Assembly: GCA_947652605.1 (NCBI GenBank)
Contig: OX393577.1
Location: 3,782,868 to 3,846,867 of the forward strand
DNA: 64,000 bases
Origin: Elmis aenea
Lineage: Eukaryota; Arthropoda; Insecta; Coleoptera; Elmidae
Reading direction: 5' to 3'
Below are positions 35,546 through 48,184 of the stretch, in pieces. Positions within the stretch are counted from its first letter, which is position 1. Every line of letters begins with the position of its first letter. The translations under genes were made by a program, and so were the position numbers. The notes under the pieces were generated by a model. It did not search any database, had not been told where the DNA came from, and worked only from the letters and a program-made list of their open reading frames with translations.

Positions 35546-36406
35546 ACTTTGTAAATTAAATTTCAAAATAGTTGAGACAAACGGCATTATACTAAGAAAA
35601 ATAAACTCTATAACATACTAAGTTTGAACAAAATCGTAAGAGCCGTTTTCGAGAAAAATAAATTTTTAAAATTTTTAATTTTTTGAAAAACTTTGTAAAT
35701 TAAATTTCAAAATAGTTGAGACAAACGGCATTATACTAAGAAAAATAAACTCTATAACATACTAAAATTTGAACAAAATCGTAAGAGCCGTTTTCGAGAA
35801 AAATAAATTTTCAAAATTTTTAATTTTTTGAATAACTTTGTAAATTAAATTTCAAAATAGTTGAGACAAACGGCATTACACTAAGAAAAATAAACTCTAT
35901 AACATACTAAAATTTGAACAAAATCGTAAGAGCCGTTTTCGAGAAAAATAAATTTTCAAAATTTTTAATTTTTTGAATAACTTTGTAATTTAAATTTCAA
36001 AATAGTTGAGACAAACGGCATTATACTAAGAAAAATAAACTCTATAACATACTAAAATTTGAACAAAATCGTAAGAGCCGTTTTCGAGAAAAATTTTCAA
36101 AATTTTTAATTTTTTGAATAATTTTGTAAATTAAATTTCAAAATAGTTGAGACAAACGGCATTATACTAAGAAAAATAAACTCTATAACATACTAAAATT
36201 TGAACAAAATCGTAAGAGCCGTTTTCGAGAAAAATTTTCAAAACTTTTAATTTTTTGAATAACTTTGTAAATTAAATTTCAAAATAGTTGAGACAAACGG
36301 CATTATACTAAGAAAAATAAACTCTATAACATACTAAAATTTGAACAAAATCGTAAGAGCCGTTTTCGAGAAAAATAAATTTTCAACATTTTTAATTTTT
36401 TGAATA
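35546..36406 (+). repeat. Six-unit A-only HOR, copy 2 (861 bp)
   Basis: Repeats copy 1 unit for unit. It differs by AATAATTTTG (near 36118) and TTCAACATTT in the last unit. Confidence 0.85.
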
Positions 36407-37459
36407 ACTTTGTAAATTAAATTTCAAAATAGTTGAGACAAACGGCATTATACTAAGAAAAATAAACTCTATAACATACTAAAATTTGAACAAAATCGTA
36501 AGAGCCGTTTTCGAGAAAAATAAATTTTCAAAATTTTTAATTTTTTGAATAACTTTGTAAATTAAATTTCAAAATAGTTGAGACAAACGGCATTATACTA
36601 AGAAAAATAAACTCTATAACATACTAAAATTTGAACAAAATCGTAAGAGCCGTTTTCGAGAAAAATAAATTTTCAAAATTTTTAATTTTTTGAATAACTT
36701 TGTAAATTAAATTTCAAAATAGTTGAGACAAACGGCATTATACTAAGAAAAATAAACTCTATAACATACTAAAATTTGAACAAAATCGTAAGAGCCGTTT
36801 TCGAGAAAAATAAATTTTCAAAATTTTTAATTTTTTGAATAACTTTGTAAATTAAATTTCAAAATAGTTGAGACAAACGGCATTATACTAAGAAAAATAA
36901 ACTCTATAACATACTAAAATTTGAACAAAATCGTAAGAGCCGTTTTCGAGAAAAATTTTCAAAATTTTTAATTTTTTGAATAACTTTGTAAATTAAATTT
37001 CAAAATAGTTGAGACAAACGGCATTATACTAAGAAAAATAAACTCTATAACATACTAAAATTTGAACAAAATCGTAAGAGCCGTTTTCGAGAAAAATTTT
37101 CAAAATTTTTAATTTTTTGAATAACTTTGTAAATTAAATTTCAAAATAGTTGAGACAAACGGCATTATACTAAGAAAAATAAACTCTATAACATACTAAA
37201 ATTTGAACAAAATCGTAAGAGCCGTTTTCGAGAAAAATTTTCAAAATTTTTAATTTTTTGAATAACTTTGTAAATTAAATTTCAAAATAGTTGAGACAAA
37301 CGGCATTATACTAAGAAAAATAAACTCCATAACATACTAAAATTTGAACAAAATCGTAAGAGCCGTTTTCGAGAAAAATTTTCAAAATTTTTAATTTTTT
37401 GAATAACTGTAAATTAAATTTCAAAATAGTTGAGACAAACGGCATTATACTAAGAAAAA

Positions 37460-37765
37460 AAGGCTATATACTCTTTGCACTTTTTTCGACAGAAAAATCG
37501 ATTTTCTTAAAACTATAGCAAATGGCTTCAAACTTCTTATACACATTAGTTATGAGCGAATTAAGGATTATTAGCCCCTAAATACGATTTTTAATTTTTC
37601 GTGAAAAATGGGAAAAGTACAAAGGCTATAGTCTTTGCACTTTTTTCGACAAAAAAATCGATTTTCTTAAAACTACAGCAAATGGCTTCAAAGTTCTTAT
37701 ACACGTTAGTTATGAGCAAATTAAGGATTATTAGCCCCTAAATACGATTTTTAAATTTTTGAAAA
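37460..37765 (+). repeat. B pair 19
   Basis: Has the TTTAAATTTTTG end of B2. It lies inside the first copy of a 3231-bp tandem duplication. Confidence 0.95.
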
Positions 37766-40690
37766 ACTTTGTAAATTAAATTTCAAAATAGTTGAGACAA
37801 ACGGCATTATACTAAGAAAAATAAACTCTATAACATACTAAAATTTGAACAAAATCGTAAGAGCCGTTTTCGAGAAAAATAAATTTTCAAAATTTTTAAT
37901 TTTTTGAATAACTTTGTAAATTAAATTTCAAAATAGTTGAGACAAACGGCATTATACTAAGAAAAATAAACTCTATAACATTCTAAAATTTGAACAAAAT
38001 CGTAAGAGCCGTTTTCGAGAAAAATAAATTTTCAAAATTTTTAATTTTTTGAATAACTTTGTAAATTAAATTTCAAAATAGTTGAGACAAACGGCATTAT
38101 ACTAAGAAAAATAAACTCTATAACATACTAAAATTTGAACAAAATCGTAAAAGCCGTTTTCGAGAAAAATAAATTTTCAACATTTTTAATTTTTTGAATA
38201 ACTTTGTAAATTAAATTTCAAAATAGTTGAGACAAACGGCATTATACTAAGAAAAATAAACTCTATAACATACTAAAATTTGAACAAAATCGTAAGAGCC
38301 GTTTTCGAGAAAAATAAATTTTCAAAATTTTTAATTTTTTGAATAACTTTGTAAATTAAATTTCAAAATAGTTGAGACAAACGGCATTATACTAAGAAAA
38401 ATAAACTCTATAACATACTAAAATTTGAACAAAATCGTAAGAGCCGTTTTCGAGAAAAATAAATTTTCAAAATTTTTAATTTTTTGAATAACTTTGTAAA
38501 TTAAATTTCAAAATAGTTGAGACAAACGGCATTATACTAAGAAAAATAAACTCTATAACATACTAAAATTTGAACAAAATCGTAAAAGCCGTTTTCGAGA
38601 AAAATTTTCAAAACTTTTAATTTTTTGAATAACTTTGTAAATTAAATTTCAAAATAGTTGAGACAAACGGCATTATACTAAGAAAAATAAACTCTATAAC
38701 ATACTAAAATTTGAACAAAATCGTAAGAGCCGTTTTCGAGAAAAATAAATTTTCAAAATTTTTAATTTTTTGAATAACTTTGTAAATTAAATTTCAAAAT
38801 AGTTGAGACAAACGGCATTATACTAAGAAAAATAAACTCTATAACATACTAAGTTTGAACAAAATCGTAAGAGCCGTTTTCGAGAAAAATAAATTTTTAA
38901 AATTTTTAATTTTTTGAAAAACTTTGTAAATTAAATTTCAAAATAGTTGAGACAAACGGCATTATACTAAGAAAAATAAACTCTATAACATACTAAAATT
39001 TGAACAAAATCGTAAGAGCCGTTTTCGAGAAAAATAAATTTTCAAAATTTTTAATTTTTTGAATAACTTTGTAAATTAAATTTCAAAATAGTTGAGACAA
39101 ACGGCATTACACTAAGAAAAATAAACTCTATAACATACTAAAATTTGAACAAAATCGTAAGAGCCGTTTTCGAGAAAAATAAATTTTCAAAATTTTTAAT
39201 TTTTTGAATAACTTTGTAATTTAAATTTCAAAATAGTTGAGACAAACGGCATTATACTAAGAAAAATAAACTCTATAACATACTAAAATTTGAACAAAAT
39301 CGTAAGAGCCGTTTTCGAGAAAAATTTTCAAAATTTTTAATTTTTTGAATAATTTTGTAAATTAAATTTCAAAATAGTTGAGACAAACGGCATTATACTA
39401 AGAAAAATAAACTCTATAACATACTAAAATTTGAACAAAATCGTAAGAGCCGTTTTCGAGAAAAATTTTCAAAACTTTTAATTTTTTGAATAACTTTGTA
39501 AATTAAATTTCAAAATAGTTGAGACAAACGGCATTATACTAAGAAAAATAAACTCTATAACATACTAAAATTTGAACAAAATCGTAAGAGCCGTTTTCGA
39601 GAAAAATAAATTTTCAACATTTTTAATTTTTTGAATAACTTTGTAAATTAAATTTCAAAATAGTTGAGACAAACGGCATTATACTAAGAAAAATAAACTC
39701 TATAACATACTAAAATTTGAACAAAATCGTAAGAGCCGTTTTCGAGAAAAATAAATTTTCAAAATTTTTAATTTTTTGAATAACTTTGTAAATTAAATTT
39801 CAAAATAGTTGAGACAAACGGCATTATACTAAGAAAAATAAACTCTATAACATACTAAAATTTGAACAAAATCGTAAGAGCCGTTTTCGAGAAAAATAAA
39901 TTTTCAAAATTTTTAATTTTTTGAATAACTTTGTAAATTAAATTTCAAAATAGTTGAGACAAACGGCATTATACTAAGAAAAATAAACTCTATAACATAC
40001 TAAAATTTGAACAAAATCGTAAGAGCCGTTTTCGAGAAAAATAAATTTTCAAAATTTTTAATTTTTTGAATAACTTTGTAAATTAAATTTCAAAATAGTT
40101 GAGACAAACGGCATTATACTAAGAAAAATAAACTCTATAACATACTAAAATTTGAACAAAATCGTAAGAGCCGTTTTCGAGAAAAATTTTCAAAATTTTT
40201 AATTTTTTGAATAACTTTGTAAATTAAATTTCAAAATAGTTGAGACAAACGGCATTATACTAAGAAAAATAAACTCTATAACATACTAAAATTTGAACAA
40301 AATCGTAAGAGCCGTTTTCGAGAAAAATTTTCAAAATTTTTAATTTTTTGAATAACTTTGTAAATTAAATTTCAAAATAGTTGAGACAAACGGCATTATA
40401 CTAAGAAAAATAAACTCTATAACATACTAAAATTTGAACAAAATCGTAAGAGCCGTTTTCGAGAAAAATTTTCAAAATTTTTAATTTTTTGAATAACTTT
40501 GTAAATTAAATTTCAAAATAGTTGAGACAAACGGCATTATACTAAGAAAAATAAACTCCATAACATACTAAAATTTGAACAAAATCGTAAGAGCCGTTTT
40601 CGAGAAAAATTTTCAAAATTTTTAATTTTTTGAATAACTGTAAATTAAATTTCAAAATAGTTGAGACAAACGGCATTATACTAAGAAAAA
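37766..40690 (+). repeat. A run 19: 20 A + half-A
   Basis: The second unit has ACATTCTAAAA; the third has CGTAAAAGCC and TTCAACATTTTT. From 38491 on it repeats the block from 35260 at an offset of 3231 bp, including AATAATTTTG near 39348, which is present only in the second of the two 861-bp blocks. Confidence 0.9.
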
Positions 40691-41721
40691 AAGGCTATAT
40701 ACTCTTTGCACTTTTTTCGACAGAAAAATCGATTTTCTTAAAACTATAGCAAATGGCTTCAAACTTCTTATACACATTAGTTATGAGCGAATTAAGGATT
40801 ATTAGCCCCTAAATACGATTTTTAATTTTTCGTGAAAAATGGGAAAAGTACAAAGGCTATAGTCTTTGCACTTTTTTCGACAAAAAAATCGATTTTCTTA
40901 AAACTACAGCAAATGGCTTCAAAGTTCTTATACACGTTAGTTATGAGCAAATTAAGGATTATTAGCCCCTAAATACGATTTTTAAATTTTTGAAAAACTT
41001 TGTAAATTAAATTTCAAAATAGTTGAGACAAACGGCATTATACTAAGAAAAATAAACTCTATAACATACTAAAATTTGAACAAAATCGTAAGAGCCGTTT
41101 TCGAGAAAAATAAATTTTCAAAATTTTTAATTTTTTGAATAACTTTGTAAATTAAATTTCAAAATAGTTGAGACAAACGGCATTATACTAAGAAAAATAA
41201 ACTCTATAACATTCTAAAATTTGAACAAAATCGTAAGAGCCGTTTTCGAGAAAAATAAATTTTCAAAATTTTTAATTTTTTGAATAACTTTGTAAATTAA
41301 ATTTCAAAATAGTTGAGACAAACGGCATTATACTAAGAAAAATAAACTCTATAACATACTAAAATTTGAACAAAATCGTAAAAGCCGTTTTCGAGAAAAA
41401 TAAATTTTCAACATTTTTAATTTTTTGAATAACTTTGTAAATTAAATTTCAAAATAGTTGAGACAAACGGCATTATACTAAGAAAAATAAACTCTATAAC
41501 ATACTAAAATTTGAACAAAATCGTAAGAGCCGTTTTCGAGAAAAATAAATTTTCAAAATTTTTAATTTTTTGAATAACTTTGTAAATTAAATTTCAAAAT
41601 AGTTGAGACAAACGGCATTATACTAAGAAAAATAAACTCTATAACATACTAAAATTTGAACAAAATCGTAAGAGCCGTTTTCGAGAAAAATAAATTTTCA
41701 AAATTTTTAATTTTTTGAATA
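38491..41721 (+). repeat. 3231-bp tandem duplication, copy 2
   Basis: Contains B pair 20. The similarity ends at 41722, where run 20 begins its ATACTGAG/GTAAGAACC series. Confidence 0.8.
40691..40996 (+). repeat. B pair 20
   Basis: Same type as pair 19, 3231 bp away. Also the head of a 2380-bp HOR. Confidence 0.95.
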
Positions 41722-43070
41722 ACTTTGTAAATTAAATTTCAAAATAGTTGAGACAAACGGCATTATACTGAGAAAAATAAACTCTATAACATACTAAAAT
41801 TTGAACAAAATCGTAAGAACCGTTTTCGAGAAAAATAAATTTTCAAAATTTTTAATTTTTTGAATAACTTTGTAAATTAAATTTCAAAATAGTTGAGACA
41901 AACGGCATTATACTAAGAAAAATAAACTCTATAACATACTAAAATTTGAACAAAATCGTAAGAGCCGTTTTCGAGAAAAATAAATTTTCAAAATTTTTAA
42001 TTTTTTGAATAACTTTGTAAATTAAATTTTAAAATAGTTGAGACAAACGGCATTATACTAAGAAAAATAAACTCTATAACATACTAAAATTTGAACAAAA
42101 TCATAAAAGCCGTTTTCGAGAAAAATTTTCAAAATTTTTAATTTTTTGAATAACTTTGTAAATTAAATTTCAAAATAGTTGAGACAAACGGCATTATACT
42201 AAGAAAAATAAACTCTATAACATACTAAAATTTGAACAAAATCGTAAGAGCCGTTTTCGAGAAAAATAAATTTTCAAAATTTTTAATTTTTTGAATAACT
42301 TTGTAAATTAAATTTCAAAATAGTTGAGACAAACGGCATTATACTAAGAAAAATAAACTATAACATACTAAAATTTGAACAAAATCGTAAGAGCCGTTTT
42401 CGAGAAAAATAAATTTTTAAAATTTTAAATTTTTTGAATAACTTTGTAAATTAAATTTCAAAATAGTTGAGACAAACGGCATTATACTAAGAAAAATAAA
42501 CTCTATAACATACTAAAATTTGAACAAAATCGTAAGAGCCGTTTTCGAGAAAAATAAATTTTCAAAATTTTTAATTTTTTGAATAACTTTGTAAATTAAA
42601 TTTCAAAATAGTTGAGACAAACGGCATTATACTAAGAAAAATAAACTCTATAACATACTAAAATTTGAACAAAATCGTAAGAGCCGTTTTCGAGAAAAAT
42701 AAATTTTCAAAATTTTTAATTTTTTGAATTACTTTGTAAATTAAATTTCAAAATAGTTGAGACAAACGGCATTATACTAAGAAAAATAAACTCTATAACA
42801 TACTAAAATTTGAACAAAATCGTAAGAGCCGTTTTCGAGAAAAATAAATTTTCAAAATTTTTAATTTTTTGAATAACTTTGTAAATTAAATTTCAAAATA
42901 GTTGAGACAAACGGCATTATACTAAGAAAAATAAACTCCATAACATACTAAAATTTGAACAAAATCGTAAGAGCCGTTTTCGAGAAAAATTTTCAAAATT
43001 TTTAATTTTTTGAATAACTGTAAATTAAATTTCAAAATAGTTGAGACAAACGGCATTATACTAAGAAAAA
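40997..43070 (+). repeat. A run 20: 14 A + half-A
   Basis: Ordered marks are ACATTCTAAAA, CGTAAAAGCC with TTCAACATTT, ATACTGAG with GTAAGAACCG (from 41722), AAATTTTAAAATAG with ATCATAAAAGCC, then AAACTATAAC (2-bp loss near 42357) with AATTTTAAATTTTTT. One unit ends GAATTACTTTG (near 42726). Confidence 0.92.
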
Positions 43071-43376
43071 AAGGCTATATACTCTTTGCACTTTTTTCGA
43101 CAGAAAAATCGATTTTCTTAAAACTATAGCAAATGGCTTCAAACTTCTTATACACATTAGTTATGAGCGAATTAAGGATTATTAGCCCCTAAATACGATT
43201 TTTAATTTTTCGTGAAAAATGGGAAAAGTACAAAGGCTATAGTCTTTGCACTTTTTTCGACAAAAAAATCGATTTTCTTAAAACTACAGCAAATGGCTTC
43301 AAAGTTCTTATACACGTTAGTTATGAGCAAATTAAGGATTATTAGCCCCTAAATACGATTTTTAAATTTTTGAAAA
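43071..43376 (+). repeat. B pair 21
   Basis: Same type as pair 20; head of the second 2.38-kb HOR copy. Confidence 0.95.
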
Positions 43377-45446
43377 ACTTTGTAAATTAAATTTCAAAAT
43401 AGTTGAGACAAACGGCATTATACTAAGAAAAATAAACTCTATAACATACTAAAATTTGAACAAAATCGTAAGAGCCGTTTTCGAGAAAAATAAATTTTCA
43501 AAATTTTTAATTTTTTGAATAACTTTGTAAATTAAATTTCAAAATAGTTGAGACAAACGGCATTATACTAAGAAAAATAAACTCTATAACATTCTAAAAT
43601 TTGAACAAAATCGTAAGAGCCGTTTTCGAGAAAAATAAATTTTCAAAATTTTTAATTTTTTGAATAACTTTGTAAATTAAATTTCAAAATAGTTGAGACA
43701 AACGGCATTATACTAAGAAAAATAAACTCTATAACATACTAAAATTTGAACAAAATCGTAAAAGCCGTTTTCGAGAAAAATAAATTTTCAACATTTTTAA
43801 TTTTTTGAATAACTTTGTAAATTAAATTTCAAAATAGTTGAGACAAACGGCATTATACTAAGAAAAATAAACTCTATAACATACTAAAATTTGAACAAAA
43901 TCGTAAGAGCCGTTTTCGAGAAAAATAAATTTTTAAAATTTTTAATTTTTTGAATAACTTTGTAAATTAAATTTCAAAATAGTTGAGACAAACGGCATTA
44001 TACTAAGAAAAATAAACTCTATAACATACTAAAATTTGAACAAAATCGTAAGAGCCGTTTTCGAGAAAAATAAATTTTCAAAATTTTTAATTTTTTGAAT
44101 AACTTTGTAAATTAAATTTCAAAATAGTTGAGACAAACGGCATTATACTGAGAAAAATAAACTCTATAACATACTAAAATTTGAACAAAATCGTAAGAAC
44201 CGTTTTCGAGAAAAATAAATTTTCAAAATTTTTAATTTTTTGAATAACTTTGTAAATTAAATTTCAAAATAGTTGAGACAAACGGCATTATACTAAGAAA
44301 AATAAACTCTATAACATACTAAAATTTGAACAAAATCGTAAGAGCCGTTTTCGAGAAAAATAAATTTTCAAAATTTTTAATTTTTTGAATAACTTTGTAA
44401 ATTAAATTTTAAAATAGTTGAGACAAACGGCATTATACTAAGAAAAATAAACTCTATAACATACTAAAATTTGAACAAAATCATAAAAGCCGTTTTCGAG
44501 AAAAATTTTCAAAATTTTTAATTTTTTGAATAACTTTGTAAATTAAATTTCAAAATAGTTGAGACAAACGGCATTATACTAAGAAAAATAAACTCTATAA
44601 CATACTAAAATTTGAACAAAATCGTAAGAGCCGTTTTCGAGAAAAATAAATTTTCAAAATTTTTAATTTTTTGAATAACTTTGTAAATTAAATTTCAAAA
44701 TAGTTGAGACAAACGGCATTATACTAAGAAAAATAAACTATAACATACTAAAATTTGAACAAAATCGTAAGAGCCGTTTTCGAGAAAAATAAATTTTTAA
44801 AATTTTAAATTTTTTGAATAACTTTGTAAATTAAATTTCAAAATAGTTGAGACAAACGGCATTATACTAAGAAAAATAAACTCTATAACATACTAAAATT
44901 TGAACAAAATCGTAAGAGCCGTTTTCGAGAAAAATTTTCAAAATTTTTAATTTTTTGAATAACTTTGTAAATTAAATTTCAAAATAGTTGAGACAAACGG
45001 CATTATACTAAGAAAAATAAACTCTATAACATACTAAAATTTGAACAAAATCGTAAGAGCCGTTTTCGAGAAAAATAAATTTTCAAAATTTTTAATTTTT
45101 TGAATTACTTTGTAAATTAAATTTCAAAATAGTTGAGACAAACGGCATTATACTAAGAAAAATAAACTCTATAACATACTAAAATTTGAACAAAATCGTA
45201 AGAGCCGTTTTCGAGAAAAATAAATTTTCAAAATTTTTAATTTTTTGAATAACTTTGTAAATTAAATTTCAAAATAGTTGAGACAAACGGCATTATACTA
45301 AGAAAAATAAACTCCATAACATACTAAAATTTGAACAAAATCGTAAGAGCCGTTTTCGAGAAAAATTTTCAAAATTTTTAATTTTTTGAATAATTGTAAA
45401 TTAAATTTTAAAATAGTTGAGACAAACGGCATTATACTAAGAAAAA
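43377..45446 (+). repeat. A run 21: 14 A + half-A
   Basis: Repeats run 20 mark for mark. The HOR is 4 bp shorter because one further unit (near 44930) is the short form. The half-A starts ATAATTGTAAATT and has AAATTTTAAAATAG. Confidence 0.92.
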
Positions 45447-45752
45447 AAGGCTATATACTCTTTGCACTTTTTTCGACAGAAAAATCGATTTTCTTAAAAC
45501 TATAGCAAATGGCTTCAAAGTTCTTATACACATTAGTTATGAGCGAATTAAGGATTATTAGCCCCTAAATACGATTTTTAATTTTTCGTGAAAAATGGGA
45601 AAAGTACAAAGGCTATAGTCTTTGCACTTTTTTCGACAAAAAAATCGATTTTCTTAAAACTACAGCAAATGGCTTCAAAGTTCTTATACACGTTAGTTAT
45701 GAGCAAATTAAGGATTATTAGCCCCTAAATACGATTTTTAATTTTTTGAAAA
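45447..45752 (+). repeat. B pair 22
   Basis: B1 has GGCTTCAAAGTTC, the B2-like base, where other B1 units have GGCTTCAAACTTC. Shared only with pair 23. B2 ends in the TTTAATTTTTTG form. Confidence 0.95.
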
Positions 45753-46378
45753 ACTTTGTAAATTAAATTTCAAAATAGTTGAGACAAACGGCATTATACT
45801 AAGAAAAATAAACTCTATAACATACTAAAATTTGAACAAAATCGTAAGAGCCGTTTTCGAGAAAAATTTTCAAAATTTTTAATTTTTTGAATAACTTTGT
45901 AAATTAAATTTCAAAATAGTTGAGACAAACGGCATTATACTAAGAAAAATAAACTCTATAACATACTAAAATTTGAACAAAATCGTAAGAGCCGTTTTCG
46001 AGAAAAATAAATTTTCAAAATTTTTAATTTTTTGAATAACTTTGTAAATTAAATTTCAAAATAGTTGAGACAAACGGCATTATACTAAGAAAAATAAACT
46101 CTATAACATACTAAAATTTGAACAAAATCGTAAGAGCCGTTTTCGAGAAAAATAAATTTTCAAAATTTTTAATTTTTTGAATAACTTTGTAAATTAAATT
46201 TCAAAATAGTTGAGACAAACGGCATTATACTAAGAAAAATAAACTCCATAACATACTAAAATTTGAACAAAATCGTAAGAGCCGTTTTCGAGAAAAATTT
46301 TCAAAATTTTTAATTTTTTGAATAACTGTAAATTAAATTTTAAAATAGTTGAGACAAACGGCATTATACTAAGAAAAA
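45753..46378 (+). repeat. A run 22: 4 A + half-A
   Basis: Two short and two long units, then a half-A with AAATTTTAAAATAG. HOR length is 932 bp. The first part of run 23 continues the same pattern. Confidence 0.93.
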
Positions 46379-46684
46379 AAGGCTATATACTCTTTGCACT
46401 TTTTTCGACAGAAAAATCGATTTTCTTAAAACTATAGCAAATGGCTTCAAAGTTCTTATACACATTAGTTATGAGCGAATTAAGGATTATTAGCCCCTAA
46501 ATACGATTTTTAATTTTTCGTGAAAAATGGGAAAAGTACAAAGGCTATAGTCTTTGCACTTTTTTCGACAAAAAAATCGATTTTCTTAAAACTACAGCAA
46601 ATGGCTTCAAAGTTCTTATACACGTTAGTTATGAGCAAATTAAGGATTATTAGCCCCTAAATACGATTTTTAATTTTTTGAAAA
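46379..46684 (+). repeat. B pair 23
   Basis: Same B1 change (CAAAGTTC) as pair 22, so the two 932-bp-spaced pairs are recent copies. Confidence 0.95.
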
Positions 46685-47878
46685 ACTTTGTAAATTAAAT
46701 TTCAAAATAGTTGAGACAAACGGCATTATACTAAGAAAAATAAACTCTATAACATACTAAAATTTGAACAAAATCGTAAGAGCCGTTTTCGAGAAAAATT
46801 TTCAAAATTTTTAATTTTTTGAATAACTTTGTAAATTAAATTTCAAAATAGTTGAGACAAACGGCATTATACTAAGAAAAATAAACTCTATAACATACTA
46901 AAATTTGAACAAAATCGTAAGAGCCGTTTTCGAGAAAAATAAATTTTCAAAATTTTTAATTTTTTGAATAACTTTGTAAATTAAATTTCAAAATAGTTGA
47001 GACAAACGGCATTATACTAAGAAAAATAAACTCTATAACATACTAAAATTTGAACAAAATCGTAAGAGCCGTTTTCGAGAAAAATAAATTTTCAAAATTT
47101 TTAATTTTTTGAATAACTTTGTAAATTAAATTTCAAAATAGTTGAGACAAACGGCATTATACTAAGAAAAATAAACTCTATAACATACTAAAATTTGAAC
47201 AAAATCGTAAGAGCCGTTTTCGAGAAAAATAAATTTTCAAAATTTTTAATTTTTTGAATAACTTTGTAAATTAAATTTCAAAATAGTTGAGACAAACGGC
47301 ATTATACTAAGAAAAATAAACTCTATAACATACTAAAATTTGAACAAAATCGTAAGAGCCGTTTTCGAGAAAAATTTTCAAAATTTTTAATTTTTTGAAT
47401 AACTTTGTAAATTAAATTTCAAAATAGTTGAGACAAACGGCATTATACTAAGAAAAATAAACTCTATAACATACTAAAACTTGAACAAAATCGTAAGAGC
47501 CGTTTTCGAGAAAAATTTTCAAAATTTTTAATTTTTTGAATAACTTTGTAAATTAAATTTCAAAATAGTTGAGACAAACGGCATTATACTAAGAAAAATA
47601 AACTCTATAACATACTAAAATTTGAACAAAATCGTAAGAGCCGTTTTCGAGAAAAATTTTCAAAATTTTTAATTTTTTGAATAACTTTGTAAATTAAATT
47701 TCAAAATAGTTGAGACAAACGGCATTATACTAAGAAAAATAAACTCCATAACATACTAAAATTTGAACAAAATCGTAAGAGCCGTTTTCGAGAAAAATTT
47801 TCAAAATTTTTAATTTTTTGAATAACTGTAAATTAAATTTCAAAATAGTTGAGACAAACGGCATTATACTAAGAAAAA
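46685..47878 (+). repeat. A run 23: 8 A + half-A
   Basis: The last four units are short. One has the private ACTAAAACTTGAAC (near 47476). HOR length is 1500 bp. Confidence 0.92.
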
Positions 47879-48184
47879 AAGGCTATATACTCTTTGCACT
47901 TTTTTCGACAGAAAAATCGATTTTCTTAAAACTATAGCAAATGGCTTCAAACTTCTTATACACATTAGTTATGAGCAAATTAAGGATTATTAGCCCCTAA
48001 ATACGATTTTTAATTTTTCGTGAAAAATGGGAAAAGTACAAAGGCTATAGTCTTTGCACTTTTTTCGACAAAAAAATCGATTTTCTTAAAACTACAGCAA
48101 ATGGCTTCAAAGTTCTTATACACGTTAGTTATGAGCAAATTAAGGATTATTAGCCCCTAAATACGATTTTTAATTTTTTGAAAA
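47879..48184 (+). repeat. B pair 24
   Basis: B1 has GAGCAAATT, as in pairs 17 and 18, but B2 has the ordinary CCCCTAAAT. Confidence 0.95.

Larger units (their letters stand above)
33537..37459 (+). repeat. A run 18: 27 A + half-A
   Basis: Length arithmetic gives 27 units, 11 of them short. The second unit repeats the rare ACTTTATAAC of run 17. The middle holds two tandem six-unit blocks of 861 bp (34685-35545 and 35546-36406) marked by ACTAAGTTTG, CATTACACTAAG, GTAATTTAAATTT and AAAACTTTTAA. The 3' part ends with several short units and a CTCCATA unit. Confidence 0.9.
35260..38490 (+). repeat. 3231-bp tandem duplication, copy 1
   Basis: Starts in run 18, includes B pair 19 and ends in run 19 at a unit border. 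Marks recur 3231 bp downstream. The first unit has CGTAAGAGCC where copy 2 has CGTAAAAGCC. Confidence 0.8.
40691..43070 (+). repeat. 2380-bp HOR, copy 1
   Basis: B pair 20 plus 14 A units with a distinctive mark order. It is followed directly by a 2376-bp copy. Confidence 0.88.
43071..45446 (+). repeat. 2376-bp HOR, copy 2
   Basis: B pair 21 plus 14 A units with the same mark order. One unit is short where copy 1 has a long unit, and one (near 43930) has AAATTTTTAAAAT in place of AAATTTTCAAAAT. Confidence 0.88.
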
